A DNA stretch of 64,000 bases, taken from GCA-2733415 sp964276095 (lineage in GTDB: Bacteria; Bacteroidota; Bacteroidia; Flavobacteriales; Flavobacteriaceae). Every line of letters starts with the position of its first letter. Positions within the stretch are counted from its first letter, which is position 1. The stretch covers positions 248,001-312,000 of the forward strand of contig CAXYDR010000003.1 in assembly GCA_964276095.1 (NCBI GenBank). The letters run 5' to 3'. Below are positions 40,789 to 49,882 of the stretch, one piece after another. The position numbers were made by a program, and so were the translations under genes. The notes beneath the pieces are model-generated. The model ran no database searches, was not told the DNA's origin, and saw nothing but the letters and a program-made list of their open reading frames with translations.

Positions 40789-42477
40789 ATGACACTTACA
40801 CAATGGTTTATCTTCTTCCTAATTATTCAAGCAATACATGGATTAAGCACTTGGAAATTATACATTAAAGCTGGTAGACAAGCATGGGAAGCTTTTGTTC
40901 CTGTTTACAACGCTATTGTGTTAATGCAAATTATTAATAGGCCAAAATGGTGGACAATCTTGTTATTTGTTCCTATTATCAATTTAATTATGTTTCCTGT
41001 AGTATGGGTTGAAACTTGTAGAAGTTTTGGAAAAAACACATATTTAGACACTGCTTTAGCTGTATTTAGCTGTGGGTTATATGTAGCTTATTTAAACTAC
41101 ACACAAGACTTAACACATATAAAAGACCGAAGTATTGACCCTAAAAGTAGTTCAGGGGAATGGACTAGTTCCATACTATTTGCAATTGTAGCAGCTACTT
41201 TAGTACACACCTACTTTATGCAACCATTTGTTATACCTACTTCTTCTTTAGAGAAAACATTGTTAAAAGGAGATTTCTTATTGGTAAGTAAATTTCATTA
41301 TGGTGCACGTTTACCTATGACTGCTGTTTCTGCACCAATGGTTCACGACACCTTACCTGTAGTGAATACTCCTTCATATTGGAAAAAACCACAAATACCA
41401 TATTTACGTATTCCAGGTTTCCAGAAAATTAAGCGTAATGATATTGTTGTTTTCAACTGGCCTGCTGATACATTATTTAACATGTACAAACAAGCTGACA
41501 AGAAATATGAAAAACCAATTGATAAAAAAACAAACTATGTAAAACGTTGTGTTGGTATTGCTGGAGATTCTTTAGAAATTAGAGATGGTTATGTTTTCAT
41601 TGATGGAAAACAAACTCAATTACCAGACAGAGCTAAAACACAGTTTTATTATACCGTTATTTCAAAGAAATACTTAACTGCAAAGTATTTAAAAGAAGAA
41701 ATTGGTACAACTGAGTTTGATATATACTACAAAGCTCCATTAAAATATAAAGAAAACTTTAAAAAATATTTTGACATAACAAAATTCCCTACCGATTCTA
41801 CCTATATTTTAGCTAAGATAAATCATAAAATGAATATTGATAATCCTGAAATCAGACAAACTGATCGATACAGTATCAATATGTCTGTAGAAGAAAAAGA
41901 AAAACTTAGCAAAAACCCAAACGTAGTTTCTATCACAAGAGTATTTAAACCAAAAGGCGAAAGAGAAGGAAACATTTTCCCTAAATACAGTGACTATAAA
42001 TGGAATGGGGATAATTTCGGACCTATTTATATACCTGAAGCTGGAAAAACGGTAGAATTAAACAAGCAAGTATTACCATTATACAAGGATATAATTACTG
42101 AGTATGAAGGAAACAAGTTAAACACAGATGGTAGTGATATTTACATTAACGGAAAAATAGCTACTACCTACACCTTCAAACAAGATTACTATTGGATGAT
42201 GGGAGATAATCGTCAAAACTCATTAGATGCAAGATATTGGGGATACGTACCATTTGATCACGTTGTAGGAAAACCTGTATTTGTTTGGATGAGTATTAGC
42301 GGTGTTGAACTTGGTTTAGGAAATTTCAAAAACTGGGTATTCAATAAAGAACGTATTTTTACAACTGTTGGAGGAAGCGGAAAACCTGTTTCATACTTAC
42401 CATACTTCTTAGTCTTATTAATATTATGGCAAGGATATAAATTTTATAAGAAAAAGAAAAAAGCTAACGACGAGTAA
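40789..42477 (+). CDS. lepB: Signal peptidase I with N-terminal membrane extension
   Basis: The 562-residue product is about twice the length of E. coli-type catalytic cores. Residues 1-110 form a three-helix membrane region of the DUF5684 type (HGLSTWKLYIKAGRQAWEAFVPVYN). Then come a transmembrane helix (about 126-143) and the S26 motifs: IPTSSLEKTLLKGD with the presumed nucleophile S153, NYVKRCVGIAGD with general base K252, and MMGDNRQNSLDARYWG (box E). A 150-residue insert separates boxes D and E. The methionine usually following the nucleophile is leucine. It releases exported proteins from the membrane. Confidence 0.93.
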   Translation: MTLTQWFIFFLIIQAIHGLSTWKLYIKAGRQAWEAFVPVYNAIVLMQIINRPKWWTILLFVPIINLIMFPVVWVETCRSFGKNTYLDTALAVFSCGLYVAYLNYTQDLTHIKDRSIDPKSSSGEWTSSILFAIVAATLVHTYFMQPFVIPTSSLEKTLLKGDFLLVSKFHYGARLPMTAVSAPMVHDTLPVVNTPSYWKKPQIPYLRIPGFQKIKRNDIVVFNWPADTLFNMYKQADKKYEKPIDKKTNYVKRCVGIAGDSLEIRDGYVFIDGKQTQLPDRAKTQFYYTVISKKYLTAKYLKEEIGTTEFDIYYKAPLKYKENFKKYFDITKFPTDSTYILAKINHKMNIDNPEIRQTDRYSINMSVEEKEKLSKNPNVVSITRVFKPKGEREGNIFPKYSDYKWNGDNFGPIYIPEAGKTVELNKQVLPLYKDIITEYEGNKLNTDGSDIYINGKIATTYTFKQDYYWMMGDNRQNSLDARYWGYVPFDHVVGKPVFVWMSISGVELGLGNFKNWVFNKERIFTTVGGSGKPVSYLPYFLVLLILWQGYKFYKKKKKANDE

Positions 42478-42499
42478 TTAGTCTTTTACCTCATTACAT

Positions 42500-42545
42500 A
42501 TACAACGAAATAATCTGTTATAAATCACTTATTATTTCGTTGTAT
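42500..42545. repeat. Perfect 15-bp inverted repeat between lepB and the WbqC-like gene
   Basis: ATACAACGAAATAAT (42500-42514) and its exact complement at 42531-42545 flank a 16-base loop. No T-run follows, so it is not a typical terminator, though it may still end or stabilise the lepB message. Confidence 0.6.
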
Positions 42546-42565
42546 TAAGTTATAATAGATAACAA

Positions 42566-43195
42566 ATGAACTTAATAATCCATCCTACATACTTCCCTAC
42601 TGTTGCTCATTTTGTTGCTATTGCAAAGGCTAAAACTATTTGTTTTGAAACTGCAGATAATTTCCAGAAGCAAACCTTTAGAAACAGAATGTTTATATAT
42701 GGTGCCAATGGAAAACTACTATTAAATATCCCTACAAAACACAATAAAGAAGGCAACAAAACCAGTTATCAGGAAACTGAAATTGAAAATATTGAAGACT
42801 GGCAAAAACAACATTGGAAATCAATAGTTTCTGCATATAAATCATCACCTTTTTTTGAGTATTACGAAGATGAGATTAAAGACTTATTTTTCACTCCTCA
42901 AACTTCTTTATTCCAACTAAACCTATCTATCATTAAAATAATTTGTGAATGTATTGAGCTAGATATCAATATTGAATACACAACATCTTTTATTAAAGAG
43001 TATAAAACCGAAAATTATATAGATTTAAGAACATTAGTAAACGCTAAAAAAGAAATAGCTACTCAGTTTGAAAACTACACTCAAGTCTTTGGAGATAAAT
43101 ATGGGTATCTAAATAATCTAAGTATTTTAGACTTACTATTTAATGAAGGACCAAACACACTGAATTACCTTGAATCACAAGCTAGTTTTTGGTAA
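42566..43195 (+). CDS. WbqC-like family protein
   Basis: The 209-residue product has the WbqC features PTYFPTVAHFVAIAKA near the start, FRNRMFIYGANGKLLLNIPTKHN and QKQHWKSIVSAYKSSPFFEYYEDEI. The family is linked to polysaccharide synthesis loci in other bacteria but has no proven reaction. In Flavobacteriia it lies after lepB. Its stop overlaps the next start (TAATG). Confidence 0.88.
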   Translation: MNLIIHPTYFPTVAHFVAIAKAKTICFETADNFQKQTFRNRMFIYGANGKLLLNIPTKHNKEGNKTSYQETEIENIEDWQKQHWKSIVSAYKSSPFFEYYEDEIKDLFFTPQTSLFQLNLSIIKIICECIELDINIEYTTSFIKEYKTENYIDLRTLVNAKKEIATQFENYTQVFGDKYGYLNNLSILDLLFNEGPNTLNYLESQASFW

Positions 43196-43512
43196 TGCAA
43201 GCATATATACACTACTTCCTTCATTTTGGCGCACCACTGCTCATTGCATTTTTATTTTTTAGGAAAGAATGGAAAAAAATCTACTTGATTTTTGCACTTT
43301 CAATGTTAGTGGATTTAGATCATTTATTAGCAAACCCATTTTTTGACCCTAATAGATGTAGTATAAACTTTCACCCCTTACATTCCTATTACGCAATACT
43401 CATATACACACTGCTTTTAATCCCAAAGAAAACAAGGATTATAGCTTTTGCATTATTATTTCACATGCTTACAGATTGGATTGATTGCTATATGACATTA
43501 AATAATTGGTAA
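43195..43512 (+). CDS. DUF6122 membrane protein
   Basis: The 105-residue product has three or four hydrophobic helices and the conserved acidic-histidine stretch MLVDLDHLLANPFFDPNRCSINFHPLHS, ending DWIDCYM. The motif of clustered D and H resembles membrane-bound metal-dependent hydrolases (YdjM/LexA-regulated type), but activity is not known. The ATG at 43195 overlaps the WbqC-like stop; a TTG two codons earlier is less likely. Confidence 0.82.
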   Translation: MQAYIHYFLHFGAPLLIAFLFFRKEWKKIYLIFALSMLVDLDHLLANPFFDPNRCSINFHPLHSYYAILIYTLLLIPKKTRIIAFALLFHMLTDWIDCYMTLNNW

Positions 43513-43564
43513 GCGTAAAATAAATTTGTAAACAAATCGTTTTCTTATTACTAAACTAACCAAC

Positions 43565-44776
43565 ATGAATAAAAATATAATTGTTACGATATTCTTAATT
43601 TTTATAAATTTCTGTTTCTCACAAACTACTATTGAAGGAAAGGTTTACGATAGTAACACTAAAGAACCTTTAGAGTCCGTTAGCATATATATTGAAAACA
43701 CACATTACGGAACAGTTACCAATAGTGAAGGAAAATACAAGTTCACTTTTAAAGCGGAAAACACTACTATTACCTTTAGTTATTTAGGGTATGAAACTAC
43801 TGTAATTAATAGTTTTGAAATCCCAAATGAGATTTTCCTATCGGAGCATGATAATGTTTTAGAAGAAGTTTTAATAACCAATAATAGTGTTAGCAGCATT
43901 TTAAAAGACGTGTTAAAATCAACTAAAAAAGCTTTAAAAAAACCATTATTACAAGAAACATACAATAGAGAGTTTTCAAAAATAAACGGAGAATACAATT
44001 ATTTTGCTGATGGAATAGTAGAATATCATATTAGAAATAACGGTAAGAAAATTAAGTCTGATACATATCTAAAACAAAGTAGAACTTTGACTTCTACATC
44101 AAAAAACGCCTCTGAAGTTATAGAATCTATTCCTATTAAATACGATGTTAAAGATCAAATTAAAGAAGGTTTTGGCGATTATGAATTACTAAAACACCTT
44201 TATAAAAGAGAAGATAGATATGATTTTGTACTAAAAACTAAAAAATACAACGATAGTTTAACACACAATATCATAGAATTTAAACCTAAAGACACCGTAA
44301 TTAATGATAATTATGATGGCAAGCATTTGAGCGGAAATTTCTTATTTAAAGGAAAAGTAGTTTACGATAGTGCTTCGAAACTTATCCTAGATATGGACTT
44401 AAAAAAAGCATCAAATTCTGATAGCGATGCTTTATACATGAAAAACTTTATACTCACATTCAAGTACTTTGATGTTAGACAAAAAGCGAGTTATAGAATA
44501 GATGGAGACAAATATATTTTAGTTTATAAAAAAGAATACCACAAACTTCATTTATATAAAGCTCTAGGAAAAGAATACGATACTGAATATGAATTCTACA
44601 CTAGCCTAAATACCTTATCCTATAAAGAGTTTAATGGTAAATTAGATCGTAATAAACGATACAAGAACACAACCATCTACAAAAATGGAAACCAACACAC
44701 AAATAATTTTTGGGATAACAATTCCATACTAAGCACGGAGGAAGAAGAGAATTTCATCAATTCAATTAAGCAATAA
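43565..44776 (+). CDS. Exported protein with carboxypeptidase-like regulatory domain
   Basis: The 403-residue product has a signal peptide (MNKNIIVTIFLIFINFCFS/QT), then a CarboxypepD_reg-like domain (about 22-100: TIEGKVYDSNTKEPLESVSIYIENTHYGTVTNSEGKYKF), the beta-sandwich that precedes TonB receptors, but no plug or barrel follows. The remaining 300 residues resemble the N-terminal part of DUF5686-type proteins in layout (repeated Y-x-R-x-F and D-[ST] beta strands) and I cannot name them. Its TAA directly abuts the stop of the convergent gene. Confidence 0.75.
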   Translation: MNKNIIVTIFLIFINFCFSQTTIEGKVYDSNTKEPLESVSIYIENTHYGTVTNSEGKYKFTFKAENTTITFSYLGYETTVINSFEIPNEIFLSEHDNVLEEVLITNNSVSSILKDVLKSTKKALKKPLLQETYNREFSKINGEYNYFADGIVEYHIRNNGKKIKSDTYLKQSRTLTSTSKNASEVIESIPIKYDVKDQIKEGFGDYELLKHLYKREDRYDFVLKTKKYNDSLTHNIIEFKPKDTVINDNYDGKHLSGNFLFKGKVVYDSASKLILDMDLKKASNSDSDALYMKNFILTFKYFDVRQKASYRIDGDKYILVYKKEYHKLHLYKALGKEYDTEYEFYTSLNTLSYKEFNGKLDRNKRYKNTTIYKNGNQHTNNFWDNNSILSTEEEENFINSIKQ

Positions 44777-45802
44777 CTACCAAGAAATAGTTGCCTTAAT
44801 TGGATAGTGATCAGAATATTTATGTGTGAAATTTGAAAACTGAGCAACTCCTAAGTTTTCATCAACAAGTATAAAATCTATTCGTAATGGGAAAAACTTA
44901 AAATTGAATGTTTTCCCAAAACCATTTCCTGCGATTTCAAAAGCATCACTATACCCCTCATTTTTGAATTGTTTATAGATATAAGAGTATGCAGTATTAT
45001 TGAAATCTCCAAGAATAATTTTCTTATGCCCACACTCATTTTGATGTTTTAAAACTAAATTTGCTTGCTCTTGCTGCATTTCAAAACGTTTCCCTATACG
45101 TTTTACCAAATACTCTGTTTTTTGCTCAGACAAGTGCTTAACATCGGGATTAATATGTAACGATTCAAAATGTATATTATAAATTCGTATTGTATCGCTA
45201 GCCTTTAATACATCAACATAAATAGCTTTATTATCAGTACTTGAAAATTTAATCTCCCCTCTATTTATAATTCTATACTTTGAAAATATCGCTTGACCAT
45301 ATTTAGTTTTACCTCCTGAAAGACTTTCGTAATTATATGGATAACTTTTTAAGTTAAAATTCTTATGTGGATGATACTCTTGAAAAGCTACAACATCAGC
45401 ATTCTCCGTTAACACAAATTGTTGGATATCATTTTCAATGTTTGGAGTATCTATCCAATCATATATATTAAATAACCTTACATTATAGCTCATTACTGAT
45501 AAGCTGGTATTTGTGTTTTTCTCTACTGAAGAAAACTTGTATAACGTACTTAAACTATCATACCCCAGAAGTAATACCACTAGAGATAACAACAATTGCT
45601 TTTTAACTTTTAATAGCCAGTATAAACAGAAAAAAACATTGAGCAACAATAATACTGGTACAGATAAACTTAAAACAGAAAGAATTGATACCGTTTTTGG
45701 GGCAACAAACGGTAATAGATATGCCAACAGTAAAACCACTGCTACAATACCGTTTATAAGGTAAATTAGTTTATCTATTAAATTTAATTTTTTCATATTC
45801 AT
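44777..45802 (-). CDS. Membrane-anchored endonuclease/exonuclease/phosphatase family hydrolase
   Basis: The 341-residue product has three N-terminal transmembrane segments (about 11-30, 37-57, 68-84), then the EEP fold (about 98-341) with MSYNVRLFN, VVAFQEYHP (catalytic E), ILGDFNNTAYS and the terminal YSDHYPIKA (SDH with the catalytic His). Members cleave phosphodiesters in DNA, lipids or sugars; here a periplasmic location is likely and the substrate unknown. Two ATGs six bases apart (45802, 45796) are both possible starts. Stop codons of this and the convergent gene touch. Confidence 0.88.
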   Translation of the reverse strand: MNMKKLNLIDKLIYLINGIVAVVLLLAYLLPFVAPKTVSILSVLSLSVPVLLLLNVFFCLYWLLKVKKQLLLSLVVLLLGYDSLSTLYKFSSVEKNTNTSLSVMSYNVRLFNIYDWIDTPNIENDIQQFVLTENADVVAFQEYHPHKNFNLKSYPYNYESLSGGKTKYGQAIFSKYRIINRGEIKFSSTDNKAIYVDVLKASDTIRIYNIHFESLHINPDVKHLSEQKTEYLVKRIGKRFEMQQEQANLVLKHQNECGHKKIILGDFNNTAYSYIYKQFKNEGYSDAFEIAGNGFGKTFNFKFFPLRIDFILVDENLGVAQFSNFTHKYSDHYPIKATISW

Positions 45803-45948
45803 TTCCTGTGCAAACAGGAATCTGCTCTTATTATCTTTATTAATTTATAAAAGTTCTCAATACAATTTTCTCCTAAAGTCGAAAATTACTCGAACTGACG
45901 ATTATGCAATCTTTCTTAAATCAAAAGTCTAAAGTTACAATCCCCTAC

Positions 45949-46815
45949 TTACTCTTTCCCTGATTGAAATAAAAAGGCCTTTTCTTCTTTTGACAAGCTT
46001 TCATAACCACTTTTACTTATCTTATCTAAAATAGCGTCAATCTGTTCTTGTTTAGCTCTCTTTTTCTGGTGTACAGTTTTATCGGTAGCTCTACGCTGTG
46101 ATTTAGTTTTATGTACTGTTTTTAATTTTGATTTACTTTTTGAAGAAAACCATAATGTAATTGTATCTATCGTTTTTCCAAAACCTTTACCAATATCATT
46201 TCCTTTCTTTAACTGAGTAGCATATAAATAACCTAATAACGCCCCTCCTATGTGTGCAATATGCCCACCTGAATTCCCATTAGGAATCTGTACTAAATCT
46301 AAAACGACAAAAAACGCTCCTAATTGCCATAGCTTTATTTTAAAAGTAAATACCGCTACTTCCATTTGAGGCAAAGAAGCACAAATGAAGATTAAAACAG
46401 CCATTACAGATGCTGAAGCACCAACTAAGAAGCCCATTTGATTATTGAATACAGGAAATAGATTGTATGATAATAAGAACAATACTCCACCTACTAAAGC
46501 ACCTAACAAATAGGTGTTCAAAAACAACTTCGCACTAAAGCGAGAGAAAAATAATTTTGATACATAATACAACATTACCATATTCATTGCAAAATGAATT
46601 AATCCTTGATGTAAAAAAGAATAGGTTATTATTGACCAGGGCTTACTAATAAGAACTGAAGCTTCTTTCGATAATACAAACCAATCAAATAAAAAATTAG
46701 TTTTAAACAAAAAAGAAGTCAAACCAAACAATATAAATACAACCAAGTTGATTGCAATCAGTTTTTCAGCTACGTTTAATGTCTTGTATTTATGTAATAA
46801 TTCTTTCTTAGTCAT
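45949..46815 (-). CDS. Rhomboid-family intramembrane serine protease with basic C-terminal tail
   Basis: The 288-residue product has six or so transmembrane helices, the HxxxN pair in FLHQGLIHFAMNMVML, the catalytic serine S134 in VGASASV and histidine H188 in HIAHIGGALLG. The usual GxSG reads GASA here. After residue 200 there is a cytosolic, lysine/arginine-rich tail (KSKLKTVHKTKSQRR...) ending in a helical KEEKAFLFQ segment. The ATG at 46815 overlaps the stop of the other rhomboid gene (TAATG). Substrates unknown. Confidence 0.9.
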   Translation of the reverse strand: MTKKELLHKYKTLNVAEKLIAINLVVFILFGLTSFLFKTNFLFDWFVLSKEASVLISKPWSIITYSFLHQGLIHFAMNMVMLYYVSKLFFSRFSAKLFLNTYLLGALVGGVLFLLSYNLFPVFNNQMGFLVGASASVMAVLIFICASLPQMEVAVFTFKIKLWQLGAFFVVLDLVQIPNGNSGGHIAHIGGALLGYLYATQLKKGNDIGKGFGKTIDTITLWFSSKSKSKLKTVHKTKSQRRATDKTVHQKKRAKQEQIDAILDKISKSGYESLSKEEKAFLFQSGKE

Positions 46816-47570
46816 TAATTCCAACGGTTTTTGTTAAACTGTGTTTTCTTCCAATACAGCATCATTATCAATCCAATTAATGCGCCACCAATATGCGCCC
46901 AATAAGCCGTATTATTAGGACTAAAAATTGAAATACCTGTTAATCCTGAAAACACATCTAAACCAATTAATACTGGAATAAAGTATTTTGCTTTTACCGG
47001 TACGGGGAAAAACAATAACATTAATTCAGAGTTTGGAAATAACATTCCATAAGCTACTAATAACCCCATAATCGCTCCAGAAGCTCCTACTGCCGGAGTA
47101 TTAAACACCCCATAAAAAGTATTCAACGATTCTTGACTTACGTACTTTAAAATTGAGGTATTATAACTACCTGTTTCTAATATTGTTGAAATATCAGTGG
47201 CAGATAACCCAGCAGTAATTAAATTATCATATACATTTTGATATTGCAAATAATTAGCTAAAGTATAAATTAAACTTGCTCCAATTCCAGCGGAAAAATA
47301 GAAAACTAAAAATTTATTCCTTCCCCACATTTGTTCTATCGCACTACCAAACATCCATAATGCCAACATATTAAATAAAATATGATTTATGTTTGCATGC
47401 ATAAACATAGTAGACACAAACTGCCATGGTTTGAACAATTCATTTTTAATAAAAAACAATCCTAAATACTCCGTCAAGTTTATTCCGCTTTTAGCAACTA
47501 CAAATGTTGCTATAAGAAACAATACATTAATAATTACTAAATGTTTTACTGTGTCTGTTATTTTAATCAT
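46815..47570 (-). CDS. Rhomboid-family intramembrane serine protease
   Basis: The 251-residue product has FMHANINHILFNMLALWMFG, the catalytic serine S164 in VGASGAIMG and histidine H226 in AHIGGALIG, and six transmembrane helices with a long loop (about 110-150) between helices 3 and 4. The active-site motif is intact, unlike the neighbouring paralogue. Its ATG overlaps the mutL stop and its stop overlaps the next rhomboid start, so the three genes are translationally linked. Confidence 0.92.
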   Translation of the reverse strand: MIKITDTVKHLVIINVLFLIATFVVAKSGINLTEYLGLFFIKNELFKPWQFVSTMFMHANINHILFNMLALWMFGSAIEQMWGRNKFLVFYFSAGIGASLIYTLANYLQYQNVYDNLITAGLSATDISTILETGSYNTSILKYVSQESLNTFYGVFNTPAVGASGAIMGLLVAYGMLFPNSELMLLFFPVPVKAKYFIPVLIGLDVFSGLTGISIFSPNNTAYWAHIGGALIGLIMMLYWKKTQFNKNRWN

Positions 47571-49435
47571 TACAATAATTTTTTGTCAAAATCGTTGGTA
47601 CTATACGTAATAAATATTGGCTTATTAATCGGAGAAACTGTTGGCTCCTTACATGCAAACAATCTATTTACTATATCTTCTTGTTCTTGAGAGGTTAGTG
47701 ATTTCCCACTTTTAATAGCAATACTTTTTGCCATTGACTTTGCAACTAAATTTGCATGAAGCCCATTCTCTTCTGTTTCATTACTCATACTTGATAACAA
47801 ATCATGAATAATTATTGAAGCTTTACTATCTTCTATAGCTGCAGGAATTCCACTAATTTCTATTTCTTCATCGCTTACATTAGAAAACATAAAACCTGTA
47901 TTTTCTAACACCTCTTTTATTTCATTAAAATGCAAAAGTTCATCTTTAGCTATACTTACTTGAACCGGAAACAACAATTGCTGACTTACGGCTTGGTTAA
48001 TTGTAATATGCTGTAAAAACTCTTCAAACAAAATACGTTCATGTGCTCTATGCTGATGAATAACAACTACTCCCGATTTAATTTTGCTAATTATGTACTT
48101 ATTCTGAACTTGTAATGTAGCATGTTCTTGAACTACATCTGTATCTTCAAAGAAAGAACCTGTAACCTCCTCAGATTCAAACTCAATCATTGAAGTATCT
48201 GTTGATTCCAATGTCATTTTAGACTCTAATCCAACATATAAACCCTCCCAATCATCACTGTTTTTTTTAGGAACATGTACCGAACTAAAAGAATTAGAAG
48301 ACGGTACTCTTGAACCTATTTTCTCATCCGAGAATGGATTAAAGCTCCTATCAACCTCTATAGTTGGCGAGCCAACCTTTTTATTTTTATATTCATAAGG
48401 CGTATCCATACTCGAGTCTCTTTGAAAATCTAGTACTGGAGCTATTTGAAATTGCCCTAAGCTATGTTTTATAGTAGATTTAATAATAGCATATAAATCA
48501 TGCTCATTATCAAATTTAATTTCTGTTTTTGTTGGATGGATATTGATATCAATCGTTTTCGGGTCTACTTGTAAATATAAAAAATATCCTGGGTATGCCC
48601 TATCCTTTAACAAACCTTCAAACGCTGAAGTTATCGCATGGTTTAAGTAAGAACTCTTTATAAATCTATCATTTACAAAAAAGAACTGCTCCTTACTGCT
48701 TTTCTTAGAAAACTCAGGCTTTACTACAAAACCTGTAATATTAACTATTTCAGTTTCTTCATTAACAGGAACTAATTTTTCGTTTGTTTTTGTTCCAAAT
48801 ACATTTACAATTCGCTGTCTGTGATTAGATGCAGGCAAATTAAATAAGTCATTACCGTTATTGTATAGGTTAAACGAAATATCCGGATGTACTAATGCCA
48901 CACGTTGAAATTCATCAATTACATGTCGCATTTCTACCTGATCAGACTTTAAAAAATTACGTCGTGCAGGAATATTAAAAAACAAATTTTTAACTGCAAT
49001 TGAAGTCCCTTTAGGGGTAACCACTACTTCTTGCTCGGTAATTTTACTTCCTTCAATTTTTAATATTGTTCCTAATTCGTCATCATTACGCTTGGTTTTC
49101 ATTTCAACATGAGCAATAGCGGCAATTGAAGCCAAAGCCTCTCCCCTAAACCCTTTTGTATTCAATTGAAATAAATCTTCTGCTGAAGAAATTTTAGATG
49201 TTGCATGACGTTCAAAAGATAAACGTGCATCAGTAACACTCATCCCGCTACCGTTATCTATTACTTGAACTAAGGTTTTTCCAGCGTCTTTTATAAGTAA
49301 CTGTATAGATGTTGCCTTTGCATCAATGGCGTTCTCTAGCAATTCCTTTACTACAGAAGCAGGCCTTTGTACAACTTCACCAGCTGCGATTTGATTAGCA
49401 ACATGGTCAGGTAATAACTGAATGATATCCGACAT
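47570..49435 (-). CDS. mutL: DNA mismatch repair protein MutL
   Basis: The 621-residue product has the GHKL ATPase motifs ELLENAIDAKATSI, DNGSGM and TKGFRGEALASI in the first 110 residues, a linker, and a C-terminal dimerisation domain. The place of the endonuclease motif DQHAxxExxxxE is occupied by HQHRAHERILFE (460-471), so the metal-binding aspartate is histidine. MutL couples mismatch recognition by MutS to strand incision. The start overlaps the stop of the preceding small gene by one base. Confidence 0.95.
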   Translation of the reverse strand: MSDIIQLLPDHVANQIAAGEVVQRPASVVKELLENAIDAKATSIQLLIKDAGKTLVQVIDNGSGMSVTDARLSFERHATSKISSAEDLFQLNTKGFRGEALASIAAIAHVEMKTKRNDDELGTILKIEGSKITEQEVVVTPKGTSIAVKNLFFNIPARRNFLKSDQVEMRHVIDEFQRVALVHPDISFNLYNNGNDLFNLPASNHRQRIVNVFGTKTNEKLVPVNEETEIVNITGFVVKPEFSKKSSKEQFFFVNDRFIKSSYLNHAITSAFEGLLKDRAYPGYFLYLQVDPKTIDINIHPTKTEIKFDNEHDLYAIIKSTIKHSLGQFQIAPVLDFQRDSSMDTPYEYKNKKVGSPTIEVDRSFNPFSDEKIGSRVPSSNSFSSVHVPKKNSDDWEGLYVGLESKMTLESTDTSMIEFESEEVTGSFFEDTDVVQEHATLQVQNKYIISKIKSGVVVIHQHRAHERILFEEFLQHITINQAVSQQLLFPVQVSIAKDELLHFNEIKEVLENTGFMFSNVSDEEIEISGIPAAIEDSKASIIIHDLLSSMSNETEENGLHANLVAKSMAKSIAIKSGKSLTSQEQEDIVNRLFACKEPTVSPINKPIFITYSTNDFDKKLL

Positions 49436-49731
49436 TAAAAAAGTTTGATGTTATATTTATCTAAAACAAGAACCGCTACTAAAACTAATAACACAAAAAT
49501 CACAATCAAACGTATTTGTGATTGTTTTTGATCAGTTTCTTTAGCCTCGGCTTTCCAATCATTTTTAAAAGATGACCTACGTTTAAAACTTCCTTTAATA
49601 GAAGTCGCATCCTTTGCTCCATGATGTTTTTCATGCAAACGTTCCAAACGTTCTTTTCGCTCATCATAATGACGAGGTTTATAACCGAATGATTTGTTTT
49701 TGTTTTGCTTAAAAAGTGTTGGGAGTCTCAT
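49435..49731 (-). CDS. Small basic protein with C-terminal membrane anchor
   Basis: The 98-residue product is very basic over residues 1-72 (KPRHYDERKERLERLHEKHH, SFKRRSSFKNDW) and ends with one transmembrane helix (about 74-92). Homologues next to mutL/ribH are sometimes labelled riboflavin synthase beta subunit, which the sequence does not support. First gene of the mutL-rhomboid operon; an exact -7 element (reverse TATTTTTG) lies at 49755-49762. Function unknown. Confidence 0.75.
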   Translation of the reverse strand: MRLPTLFKQNKNKSFGYKPRHYDERKERLERLHEKHHGAKDATSIKGSFKRRSSFKNDWKAEAKETDQKQSQIRLIVIFVLLVLVAVLVLDKYNIKLF

Positions 49732-49827
49732 AAACGATTGCTAATGTAGTATATCAAAAATAATCATTTACCGTATATATACCGCAGTATGAATGCTAAT
49801 TTTTGTTAACATAACCATATAAAATAA

Positions 49828-49857
49828 CAAAGCTGATTTTATATAAAATCAGCTTTG
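49828..49857. terminator. Perfect 30-base palindrome after ribH
   Basis: A 15-bp perfect stem with arms beginning CAAAGCTGATTTTAT, lying 25 bases past the ribH stop. On the reverse strand GTTATTTT follows, so it probably terminates ribH transcription although the T-run is weak. Confidence 0.65.
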
Positions 49858-49882
49858 TCTATATTCTAAATAAAATAGCACT

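Noticed and set aside
49435..49731. Riboflavin synthase beta subunit
   Set aside because: The name is sometimes attached to such small proteins beside ribH; the sequence is a basic peptide with one membrane helix and shares nothing with lumazine synthase, which is the separate gene at 49883-50368.
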